A DNA stretch of 7,083 bases from positions 1 to 7,083 of the forward strand of contig JBDZVX010000121.1 in NCBI GenBank assembly GCA_040255925.1. The letters run 5' to 3'. A program made the translations under genes and the position numbers. Origin of the DNA: Nitrolancea sp040255925. Lineage in GTDB: Bacteria; Chloroflexota; Chloroflexia; Thermomicrobiales; Thermomicrobiaceae. The notes under the pieces are model-generated. The model did no database searches. It was given only the letters and a program-made list of their open reading frames with translations, and had not been told where the DNA came from. Positions within the stretch are counted from its first letter, which is position 1. Each line of letters starts with the position of its first letter. This document shows positions 1 to 5,921 of this stretch, piece after piece.

Positions 1-947
1 GCACCGCCCTACTTATTTCTGATCAGTTTCAGTTGCATAAGACCGGCCAGCATCCCGAAAACGCCGGCCGTTTGACGGCCATCCACCAGCATCTCGCGGA
101 GTCCGGCATGCTCGAAGAGCGGCCCGTCCTGGAGCCCGCTCCGGCTACCGCCGGGGATATCGCGCTGGTCCACGAGCCGCGCTACATCGCGATGGTCGAG
201 CGCATCGCCCACTCCGGTGGCGGCCTTTTGGATACCGATACGGTCGTCTCACCATGCTCGTACGACATCGCGCTCCTGGCGGCCGGTTCGGCGATCAGGG
301 CGGTTGATCTGGTTCTGGGACAGGATGCCCTCCGAGCCTTCGCGCTCCCGCGCCCACCCGGCCATCACGCGCTCCGGAACCGGGGTATGGGCTTCTGTCT
401 TTTTAACAACATCGCCGTCGCCGCCCAGCATGCGATCGAGCGTAAGGGGTTGCGCCGGGTGGCGATTATCGATTGGGACGTGCATCACGGGAACGGAACG
501 CAGGCGATCTTTTACGAGACGGATCAGGTCTTCTACGCGTCCATCCATCAGTGGCCGCTCTTCCCCGGCACCGGGAGCGCTGAGGAAACCGGGAAGGGAC
601 CTGGAAGCGGATACACCCTCAACGTCGCGCTGCCTCCCGGCTCGGACGATCAGCGTTACCTATGGGTGCTCGACGAGATCATCGGCCCGCGCATCGCCGC
701 CTATCAACCGGAGCTGATCCTCGTCTCGGCCGGGTTCGACGCGCACCGTGATGACCCGTTGGCGAACATGATGGTTACCGAAGACGGATTCTTCGCGATC
801 GGCTCGCGGATGCGCTCTTGGGCCGACTCGCTGAGCGATGGCCGCTTGGTTCTCCTCCTCGAAGGGGGATACAATCAACGAGCGCTCGCCTTGAGCGTGG
901 AGGCCGCTATCCGTGGCCTAGACGATCACGTACCAGTGAAGGCATAG
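1..947 (+). CDS. Histone deacetylase-family (class II/AcuC-like) zinc amidohydrolase, 5' partial
   Basis: The family removes acyl groups from lysines or acetylpolyamines in the cytoplasm using a zinc ion. The frame is open from base 3 and reads TALLISDQFQLHKTG before TTG 33. This is the first strand of the HDAC fold, so TTG 33 is not the start and the true start lies a few codons left of the window. Visible motifs are: RPPGHHA with the catalytic His-His pair (363-368); GFCLFNN; DWDVHHGNG, whose Asp (477-479) and His (483-485) are zinc ligands; GFDAHRDDP with the third ligand Asp (738-740); and LEGGYN with the catalytic Tyr (870-872). All key residues are present, so the enzyme should be active. 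The visible 315 residues are close to the usual length for bacterial members. The gene ends 6 bases before hisH, suggesting co-transcription with the his genes. The substrate (protein acetyl-lysine, acetylpolyamine or other) cannot be read from sequence. Confidence 0.93.
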   Translation, partial: TALLISDQFQLHKTGQHPENAGRLTAIHQHLAESGMLEERPVLEPAPATAGDIALVHEPRYIAMVERIAHSGGGLLDTDTVVSPCSYDIALLAAGSAIRAVDLVLGQDALRAFALPRPPGHHALRNRGMGFCLFNNIAVAAQHAIERKGLRRVAIIDWDVHHGNGTQAIFYETDQVFYASIHQWPLFPGTGSAEETGKGPGSGYTLNVALPPGSDDQRYLWVLDEIIGPRIAAYQPELILVSAGFDAHRDDPLANMMVTEDGFFAIGSRMRSWADSLSDGRLVLLLEGGYNQRALALSVEAAIRGLDDHVPVKA

Positions 948-953
948 ACTCCG

Positions 954-1592
954 ATGATCGCTGTCGTCGACTACGGCGCCGGAAACATCGCCAGTGTAGT
1001 AAACGCCTTGGAGCGTATTTGCGCGCCGGTACAGGTGACCCACGACCCGCGCGTGATACGTGAGGCGGATGGCGTTATCGTTCCGGGCGTCGGCGCGGCG
1101 GCGGATACCATGCATCACCTCGAAAGCCAGGGACTGATTCCGGTGATCCGCGAGGTCATTGATGCTGGTATCCCCTATCTTGGGATCTGTATGGGCATGC
1201 AGGCCCTGCTGACGGTGAGCCTGGAAGGCGGCGAGCATCGCTGCATGGACGTGATCCCTGGGACCGTCCGGAAACTCCCCGACGGGCAACCGGTCCCGCA
1301 TATCGGCTGGAACGCCGTACGCCAGGTGGCTGATAGCCCACTCTTCCACGACATCCCCGATGGCACGGAATTCTATTTCGTCCACTCATATTATGCCGAT
1401 CCGGAAGATCCCGCCTGGATCGGAGCACGTACCGATTACGGAGTCGAGTTCACCAGCGCGGTGATCCGCGGCAACGTGATGGGTACGCAGTTCCATCCGG
1501 AGAAGAGCGGGACAATGGGGCTGCGGATGCTGGCGAACTTCGTCCGGCTCGTGGCGGAGACGCCACGCCCGGCGGCCAAGCGCCCGTGTTGA
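954..1592 (+). CDS. hisH: Imidazole glycerol phosphate synthase, glutamine amidotransferase subunit HisH
   Basis: HisH hydrolyses glutamine and channels the ammonia to HisF in the fifth step of histidine biosynthesis (PRFAR to imidazole glycerol phosphate plus AICAR). The 212-residue product is the normal family length. It begins MIAVVDYGAGN, the typical class I glutaminase start. The oxyanion region PGVG is near residues 44-47. The nucleophile elbow GICMGMQ has Cys79, and QFHPEKS carries the His181/Glu183 pair of the triad. The ATG at 954 matches the family N-terminus. A weak GAAGG at 938-942, 11 bases upstream, may serve as ribosome binding site. The stop lies inside the start of hisA (7-base overlap), suggesting translational coupling. 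The partner hisF lies downstream after hisA and a coiled-coil gene. No truncation is seen. Confidence 0.97.
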   Translation: MIAVVDYGAGNIASVVNALERICAPVQVTHDPRVIREADGVIVPGVGAAADTMHHLESQGLIPVIREVIDAGIPYLGICMGMQALLTVSLEGGEHRCMDVIPGTVRKLPDGQPVPHIGWNAVRQVADSPLFHDIPDGTEFYFVHSYYADPEDPAWIGARTDYGVEFTSAVIRGNVMGTQFHPEKSGTMGLRMLANFVRLVAETPRPAAKRPC

Positions 1593-2332
1593 TCATCCCA
1601 GCCATCGATCTGCTCCAGGGCCGCTGTGTTCGGCTCTTTCAAGGTGACTTCGCCCAGGAGACCATCTACGATGACGACCCGGTCCGGGTAGCCCAACGTT
1701 GGGCGAGGCTCGGGGCGCGGTGGCTCCATATCGTCGATCTCGATGGTGCGCGGCTTGGCCAGCCGGCTCAGCTCGCGCTCGTGGCCGGTATCGCGGCCGC
1801 CGGGGTGCCGGTGGAGCTGGGCGGCGGTCTGCGGACGCTGGATGACATGGAGGCCGCGTTCGAGGCCGGGGTCGCGCGCGTGGTGCTCGGCACCGTCGCG
1901 ATCGAGGACCCGGCACTCCTCGACGTTGCCGTCCGCCGGTTCGGATCGGAGCGCGTGGTGCTTGGGGTCGACGCGCGGAACGGCATGGTTGCCGTTCGCG
2001 GCTGGGAGCAGACGTCGACGGTCGCGGCAACGGACGTAATCACCCGCGCGCGGGAAGGCGGCGTCCAGCGGGTGATCTACACCGATATCGAGCGCGACGG
2101 CACGCTCTCATCGCCCAACTACGACGCGACCGCAGAGATCGCGGCAACCGGCATCCGGGTGATCGCTTCCGGCGGCGTTGCGACCCGCGCCAACCTGGAG
2201 CGGCTAGCGGAGATCGCCGGCGTCGAGGCTGCGATCGTCGGCCGGGCCTTGTACGCGGGAACGTTACGGATCGACGGACCCGATGAGTGGTACGTGGAAC
2301 CAGCCAAGGACGGGATTGGGGAAGGGGAATGA
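1586..2332 (+). CDS. hisA: Phosphoribosylformimino-5-aminoimidazole carboxamide ribotide isomerase HisA
   Basis: HisA catalyses the Amadori rearrangement of ProFAR to PRFAR, which is the substrate of HisH-HisF. The 248-residue product is the usual size for this half-barrel-duplicated TIM barrel. It opens with IIPAIDLLQGRCVRL, where Asp8 is the catalytic acid/base. GVDAR near 127-131 carries the second catalytic Asp129. VELGGGLR (76-83) and VIASGGVAT (192-200) are the two phosphate-binding segments. YTDIERDGTL is the HisA form of the motif that in HisF reads LTSMDADGT, which supports HisA over HisF. I start at GTG 1586, giving MLIIPAIDL, because the family has only three or four residues before PAID. 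No strong Shine-Dalgarno is seen, so coupling to hisH through the 7-base overlap is likely. The stop overlaps the next gene by four bases (ATGA). Confidence 0.97.
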   Translation: MLIIPAIDLLQGRCVRLFQGDFAQETIYDDDPVRVAQRWARLGARWLHIVDLDGARLGQPAQLALVAGIAAAGVPVELGGGLRTLDDMEAAFEAGVARVVLGTVAIEDPALLDVAVRRFGSERVVLGVDARNGMVAVRGWEQTSTVAATDVITRAREGGVQRVIYTDIERDGTLSSPNYDATAEIAATGIRVIASGGVATRANLERLAEIAGVEAAIVGRALYAGTLRIDGPDEWYVEPAKDGIGEGE

Positions 2333-3296
2333 GCACACCGAATAATTACCTGGAAACCGTCCGCAATGACGAACGGCGAAAGCGGGACGAGGCCGAGGTT
2401 CAAACACTTCGGGATCAACTTGGGGAGCTACGTCAGGTCGTCCGAGAGCTGGTCAGTCGCCAGTTGCGGCTGGAGGAGCAAGTCCGCTCCGGAGAAACGG
2501 AACTGGCCAAATACCGGTCCCATTTCGAACAACACCGCCATGACATCGCCCAAGGAGCCCAGGCACGCCAGCTCGAAGAGGGGCGCGTCCGGCAACAGTT
2601 GAGCGAGCTCTCGTCGCGGATCGACGACTCCACCCGCCCGATACGCTCTCTCCAGGCGCACGTCGCGGAAATTCTGGAGACGGTCCGGCGGAAACGAGAC
2701 GAACCCGCGCAGGATACCCGGAAATATGATGAGCTCCGGGNNNNNNNNNNNNNNNNNNNNNNNNNNNNNNNNNNNNNNNNNNNNNNNNNNNNNNNNNNNN
2801 NNNNNNNNNNNNNNNNNNNNNNNNNNNNNNNNNNNNNNNNCGCGAGGCCGGCCAGGAGGTTGACCCGCAGTTCGAGACGGTCTGGAAGGCGCAGAAACGG
2901 ACCGATGAGGAGATCGCCCGGTTCCAGAACCAGGCCGTCGAGCGGGACGAGCTAATGGCGGAGCGGATCGAAGCGGTCTACAAACAACTTGGCACCGAGA
3001 TTGGCGATGTTCGCGAGATCGCGGAGCAGCACCATGAGCGCATTGGGCAGCGTGCCGATACGCTCGAAGACGTCGATCGGGAGCTGGCCTACCGGCTGAA
3101 TATGCTGGAGATGCAAATCGACGAACTTCGCCAGGTCGATCAGCAACTGCGCCGCGAGGTCTGGTACCTGAACGAGCAGCGCGCGCGAGTCCGGTACGAG
3201 CAGGCGCAGCAGGACCTGGAAGCCGTGATCGAAGCACGGCGCAAGGTCGAGAGCCAGCGCGGCGACCGGCAGCCATCGGGGCGAGACACGGAGTAA
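2329..3296 (+). CDS. Large charged coiled-coil protein of unknown function, interrupted by an assembly gap
   Basis: I do not recognise this protein. I start at ATG 2329, which overlaps the hisA stop as ATGA and has a purine-rich GGGGAAGGGG just upstream. GTG 2287 in the same frame is possible but would bury the start in hisA. The first half (137 codons to base 2740) is very rich in E, R, Q, L and D with heptad-like spacing, for example TLRDQLGELRQVVRELV. It has no signal peptide, membrane segment or cysteine. After the 100 N the coding frame is the one starting at 2841 (REAGQEVDPQFETVWKAQ), ending at TAA 3296. That half is again coiled coil (LAYRLNMLEMQIDELRQVDQQL). The halves join in frame only if the real gap length is 2 modulo 3, so the 100 N are probably a placeholder. 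Reading straight through gives an Arg/Ser-rich tail and stop at 2955, typical of an out-of-frame shadow. Two separate genes are possible but less likely. The role is unknown; a cytoplasmic scaffold or filament-like protein is a guess. Confidence 0.72.
2741..2840. other. Assembly gap (100 N)
   Basis: Exactly 100 consecutive N, the conventional placeholder for a scaffold join of unknown length. It lies within the coiled-coil gene and changes the apparent reading frame. The true length is likely not 100. Confidence 0.99.
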
Positions 3297-3303
3297 CGGA
3301 TCG

Positions 3304-4068
3304 ATGTTGACGCGGCGGATCATTCCTTGCCTAGATGTCACCGGCGGTCGGGTGGTGAAAGGTGTCCGGTTCCAGGACCTTCGCGATGCCGGAGACCCCG
3401 TCGAACTTGCCGCCCGTTACGACGCGGCCGGCGCTGATGAACTCGTCTTCCTCGATATCACGGCCAGTAGTGATGGCCGGGACACCATGGTGGACGTGGT
3501 CCGGGAGACGGCGCGGCAGGTCTTCATCCCGCTGACGGTCGGTGGGGGAGTCCGGACAGCCGACGACGCGTACCGCCTGCTACGGGTCGGCGCGGACAAG
3601 GTCAGCCTGAACAGCGCGGCGGTCGCGCGGCCGGACCTCCTTGCCGAGTGCGCGCATCGCTTCGGTAGCCAGTGCGTTGTCCTTGCGATCGATGCCCGCC
3701 GCCGTTCCAGCGGGGGCTGGGAAGTCTACACGCGTGGCGGTCGGGATGCCACCGGGCTAGATGTAATCGAATGGGTGCGACGCGGTGTCGACCTCGGAGC
3801 GGGAGAAATCCTGTTGACCAGTATGGACGCTGATGGCACCCAGGATGGATACGACGTCGAGCTCACCGCGGCGGTCGCGGATGCCGTCCCGGTTCCCGTT
3901 ATCGCGTCCGGCGGGGCAGGGACCCTACCACATCTGTATACCGTCCTCACAGCTGGGAAAGCACAGGCGGTGCTGGCCGCTTCGATCTTCCACTACGGGC
4001 AGTACTCGATCGCCGAAGCGAAGCGCTTTCTTGCAACCAAGGGACTCCCGGTTCGTCAAGTAAGTTAA
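3304..4068 (+). CDS. hisF: Imidazole glycerol phosphate synthase, cyclase subunit HisF
   Basis: HisF uses ammonia delivered by HisH to cleave and cyclise PRFAR, giving imidazole glycerol phosphate for histidine and AICAR for purine synthesis. The 254-residue TIM barrel is full length. It begins MLTRRIIPCLDVTGGRVVKGVRF, with catalytic Asp11 in PCLDV. VLAIDAR places the second catalytic Asp at 130. Phosphate-binding loops are LTVGGGVR (78-84) and VIASGGAG (199-206). LTSMDADGT (171-179) distinguishes it from HisA. The ATG at 3304 is the family start; GGAG at 3290-3293 overlaps the stop region of the upstream gene with 10-base spacing. Only 7 bases separate it from the coiled-coil gene, so it is very likely in the same transcript. 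No hisI or hisE follows, so the next pathway genes are elsewhere. Confidence 0.97.
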   Translation: MLTRRIIPCLDVTGGRVVKGVRFQDLRDAGDPVELAARYDAAGADELVFLDITASSDGRDTMVDVVRETARQVFIPLTVGGGVRTADDAYRLLRVGADKVSLNSAAVARPDLLAECAHRFGSQCVVLAIDARRRSSGGWEVYTRGGRDATGLDVIEWVRRGVDLGAGEILLTSMDADGTQDGYDVELTAAVADAVPVPVIASGGAGTLPHLYTVLTAGKAQAVLAASIFHYGQYSIAEAKRFLATKGLPVRQVS

Positions 4069-4072
4069 CCTC

Positions 4073-4103
4073 GCGTTCTGCGTGCTCCTCTACGCAGGAA
4101 CGC
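4073..4103 (+). terminator. Hairpin after hisF, possible end of the his transcript
   Basis: GCGTTCTGCGT (4073-4083) pairs with 4092-4103 over 11 bp with one bulged G (4097) and an 8-base loop. It starts five bases after the hisF stop. No T-run follows, so it is not a canonical intrinsic terminator. It could instead be a transcript-end stabiliser or act with a termination factor. Confidence 0.45.
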
Positions 4104-4176
4104 ATCCCACGCTACCTACTACTCGACATATCTACTTGACATACGCCAACCAAATAATCCTTGCAGGGCGAAAACA

Positions 4177-4206
4177 TTGACAGTTATATGAGGTATGTGC
4201 TAGCCT
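4177..4206 (+). promoter_or_regulatory. Predicted sigma70-type promoter for the NlpC/P60 gene
   Basis: A perfect -35 TTGACA (4177-4182) is followed by an 18-base spacer and TAGCCT (4201-4206). TAGCCT fits the TAnnnT form of -10 seen in GC-rich bacteria. It is preceded directly by TGC (4198-4200), an extended -10. The region is AT-richer than the flanking genes. Transcription would start near 4213. A second TTGACA at 4136-4141 has no well-spaced -10, and TTGCAG (4161) with TATATG (4185) is a weaker alternative. Confidence 0.6.
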
Positions 4207-4212
4207 GCGCGT

Positions 4213-4561
4213 TGGGTACAGTGGAAATGTGCCGGTGAACTCGTGATTGCGGTAAGAAACGCGATGCGAGTGCCCATAGAGGAGCCGAATTCCGGCCACC
4301 GGTTCCACGAAGACGAAGCCCTATCGACGTAGGGTAACTACGGTTAGCGTCGTTACCCTGAGCTGTGGAAACGCCCACAGCACCACGGAAATTCCGAGTC
4401 GTTCGGTTGTCGCTGGCATCTCCGGATCATCGGGAGGGGGACCCCGATGGACAGCCCGGGATGGCAGTTAGTGTATGGAGGAGGGTTCTGGCAACGGTTT
4501 CCCACTACCAGTGGGGCACCTGGTGTTGCCGGCCATTTCAGCTCTCAGAAGGGAAGGTCGA
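4213..4561 (+). promoter_or_regulatory. Long hairpin-rich 5' leader of the NlpC/P60 gene; candidate cis-regulatory RNA
   Basis: About 350 bases lie between the predicted transcription start and TTG 4562, with no convincing gene. Stems found by eye are: 4216-4220 with 4228-4232; 4239-4271 (10 bp with an internal loop, helix ends ACTCG/CGAGT); GGAGCCG 4281-4287 with 4300-4306; AGGGTAAC 4331-4338 with 4352-4359; GCTGTGG 4362-4368 with 4375-4381; CATCGGG 4428-4434 with 4443-4449; and GGCAAC 4490-4495 with 4525-4530, enclosing ACCAG/CTGGT, just upstream of the ribosome binding site. The helix 4319-4323/4330-4334 (CCCTA/TAGGG) competes with 4331-4338/4352-4359, as in a switch. Leaders of NlpC/P60 genes are known sites of c-di-AMP (ydaO) riboswitches. 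GCCGAATTCC at 4285-4294 and GGGGGACCC at 4436-4444 resemble pieces of that motif, but its conserved 3' GUCAGCUAAC block is not found. Class unassigned. If the gene starts at ATG 4475, the last part is coding. Confidence 0.45.
4547..4557 (+). promoter_or_regulatory. Ribosome binding site that decides the NlpC/P60 start
   Basis: AGAAGGGAAGG is the strongest Shine-Dalgarno-like stretch before the hydrolase frame. AAGGG sits 8 bases before TTG 4562. ATG 4475 has only a weak G-rich GGGATGG ten bases upstream, and would add 29 residues before the signal peptide. Confidence 0.55.
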
Positions 4562-5830
4562 TTGGGCGTACGAAGAGGACGGAGGCGCTGGCTGCGCGGC
4601 ATTTTAATCGCCGCGATGGTGATGGCTCTCGCCGCCACCCCAGCAGCCGCCGACACGAGCCTCACCGCTGGCGAACAAGCCGTCGTTTCCCATACGGATG
4701 GGGATGGGGTAAACGTTCGGGACGCCGCCGGATACGGTGGCCAAATCATCTTCGCTCTCCCCGAAGGCACTGAAGTGAATGTGACCGGTGGACCGGCTCA
4801 AGCTGGCGATGGCTCGACCTGGTATCAGGTCAGCGCCTACGGCATTGAAGGCTGGGTTATCAGCGATTACCTATCGTCGGCCGATGGCCACGCCTCGTAT
4901 CAGGGTGTGCTGACTGTCGTCGGGACCGACGGCAATGGGCTTCGACTCCGTGGTGGCGCGGGCACCGATTCCGCGACACTGACAATCCTCCCCGAAGGTG
5001 CACAAGTGACCGTGGTTGGAGCGGATGTCAATGATGGCGCGGGGAACACCTGGGCCAACGTCAGCTACAACGGTACGGCCGGGTATGCTTCGAAGGGCTA
5101 CCTGACGACTGGTGGCGCGCCCGCTGCTGCCGGCGGTGGTGGCGCACCCGCCGCGGGATCCGGTGTCTCGGTCGGCGGAAATGCTGAAGTTTCCGGAACC
5201 AACGGGGATGGGCTGAATCTCCGCTCGGATGCCAGCTATGGGGCGGGCATCGTGGCGGTCGCGCCCGAGGGCTCCGTTGTCCATGTGATTGACGGTTCCA
5301 AGACCGACGGGGACGGCAACGTCTGGTGGGGAGTCGACTTCGGCGGCACGACCGGCTGGATGAGTGCCGATTATCTTATCCCCACCGATAAGGCGCCGAG
5401 CGCCGGAGCCGCTCCGCAATCGGCGGACATGCAGCTCGCTTCGACCGCTGCTTCGTCCATTGGCGATCAAATCGTCTCGGTCGCGATGCAGTACGTCGGC
5501 TACCCCTACGTCTGGGGCGGTACGACCCCGGCCGGGTTTGACTGCTCAGGCTTCATCTACTACGTCGTGAATCAGGTGACCGGTGGCGGCTTCCCGCGGG
5601 TCATGGATGGCCAGGTGGCGAGCGGCAGCTACGTGGATCCCAACGATCTCCGGCCTGGAGATATCGTGTTCCAGCAGAACACCTACCAGTGGGGGCTATC
5701 CCACGTCGGGATCTACATCGGTGATGGGCAGATGGTCAATGCCGCTAACGAGAGTACCGGTGTGACTATCAATAATATCTGGGACTCCTACTGGGGCCCA
5801 CGCTACTACACAGCGCGGCGTATCGGATAG
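4562..5830 (+). CDS. Secreted cell-wall hydrolase: three SH3 domains plus NlpC/P60 peptidase
   Basis: NlpC/P60 enzymes cut peptidoglycan stem peptides outside the membrane. From TTG 4562 the product has 422 residues. An Arg-rich n-region (R4-R12) is followed by a hydrophobic stretch (13-25) and likely cleavage after TPAAA at residue 30. RRRWLR resembles a Tat motif. Three bacterial SH3 repeats follow at about 38-104, 115-181 and 205-272, each with an N(V/L)R-like element (VNVRDA, LRLRGG, LNLRSD) and a G(W/Y) near its end. Ala/Gly-rich linkers lie at 184-200 and 275-297. The C-terminal NlpC/P60 domain (about 300-420) has YVWGG, FDCSG with nucleophile Cys328 (codon 5543-5545), and LSHVGIYIG with His381 (5702-5704). 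The third polar residue is Asn393 in MVNAAN where His is usual. SH3 domains probably anchor it to the wall. Upstream ATG 4475 would give 451 residues and is the alternative start. The gene is monocistronic between its own promoter and a strong terminator. Confidence 0.9.
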   Translation: MGVRRGRRRWLRGILIAAMVMALAATPAAADTSLTAGEQAVVSHTDGDGVNVRDAAGYGGQIIFALPEGTEVNVTGGPAQAGDGSTWYQVSAYGIEGWVISDYLSSADGHASYQGVLTVVGTDGNGLRLRGGAGTDSATLTILPEGAQVTVVGADVNDGAGNTWANVSYNGTAGYASKGYLTTGGAPAAAGGGGAPAAGSGVSVGGNAEVSGTNGDGLNLRSDASYGAGIVAVAPEGSVVHVIDGSKTDGDGNVWWGVDFGGTTGWMSADYLIPTDKAPSAGAAPQSADMQLASTAASSIGDQIVSVAMQYVGYPYVWGGTTPAGFDCSGFIYYVVNQVTGGGFPRVMDGQVASGSYVDPNDLRPGDIVFQQNTYQWGLSHVGIYIGDGQMVNAANESTGVTINNIWDSYWGPRYYTARRIG

Positions 5831-5852
5831 CACATAACACGTCGAGGGGGAC

Positions 5853-5895
5853 TGAAGTAAGCCCGCCATTTGGCGGGCTTACTTCACGGCTTTTT
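5853..5895 (+). terminator. Strong terminator between convergent NlpC/P60 gene and recA
   Basis: TGAAGTAAGCCCGCC (5853-5867) and 5872-5886 form a perfect 15-bp stem with a 4-base ATTT loop. TTTTT follows at 5891-5895, four bases after the stem. It lies 22 bases after the hydrolase stop and 35 bases from the recA stop. The T-run favours the plus strand. The symmetric stem, without a clear T-run on the minus side, may also help end recA transcripts. Confidence 0.88.
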
Positions 5896-5921
5896 CATTC
5901 GTGGATGAGATTGTTGTCCCG

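Noticed and set aside
33..35. TTG 33 as start of the deacetylase
   Set aside because: The frame stays open to base 3 and encodes the first conserved strand of the fold, so the start is outside the window.
2428..3276. 282-codon minus-strand frame running through the N gap
   Set aside because: It is open only because N codons are not stops, is rich in Arg/Pro/Ala, and lies antisense to the coiled-coil gene.
4285..4444. Assignment of the leader to the c-di-AMP (ydaO) riboswitch class
   Set aside because: Only short fragments resemble the consensus, and the conserved GGGUGAAUC and GUCAGCUAAC blocks are missing. Kept only as a model to test.
4365..4607. 80-codon plus-strand frame in the leader
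   Set aside because: It has no ribosome binding site, no recognisable motif, and ends inside the hydrolase signal peptide. I see no support for a leader peptide, although it cannot be excluded.
4871..5470. 199-codon open frame on the minus strand within the hydrolase gene
   Set aside because: It is antisense to the clearly conserved SH3 domains, its composition is unlike a real protein, and it has no recognisable motif. It is a GC-rich shadow frame.
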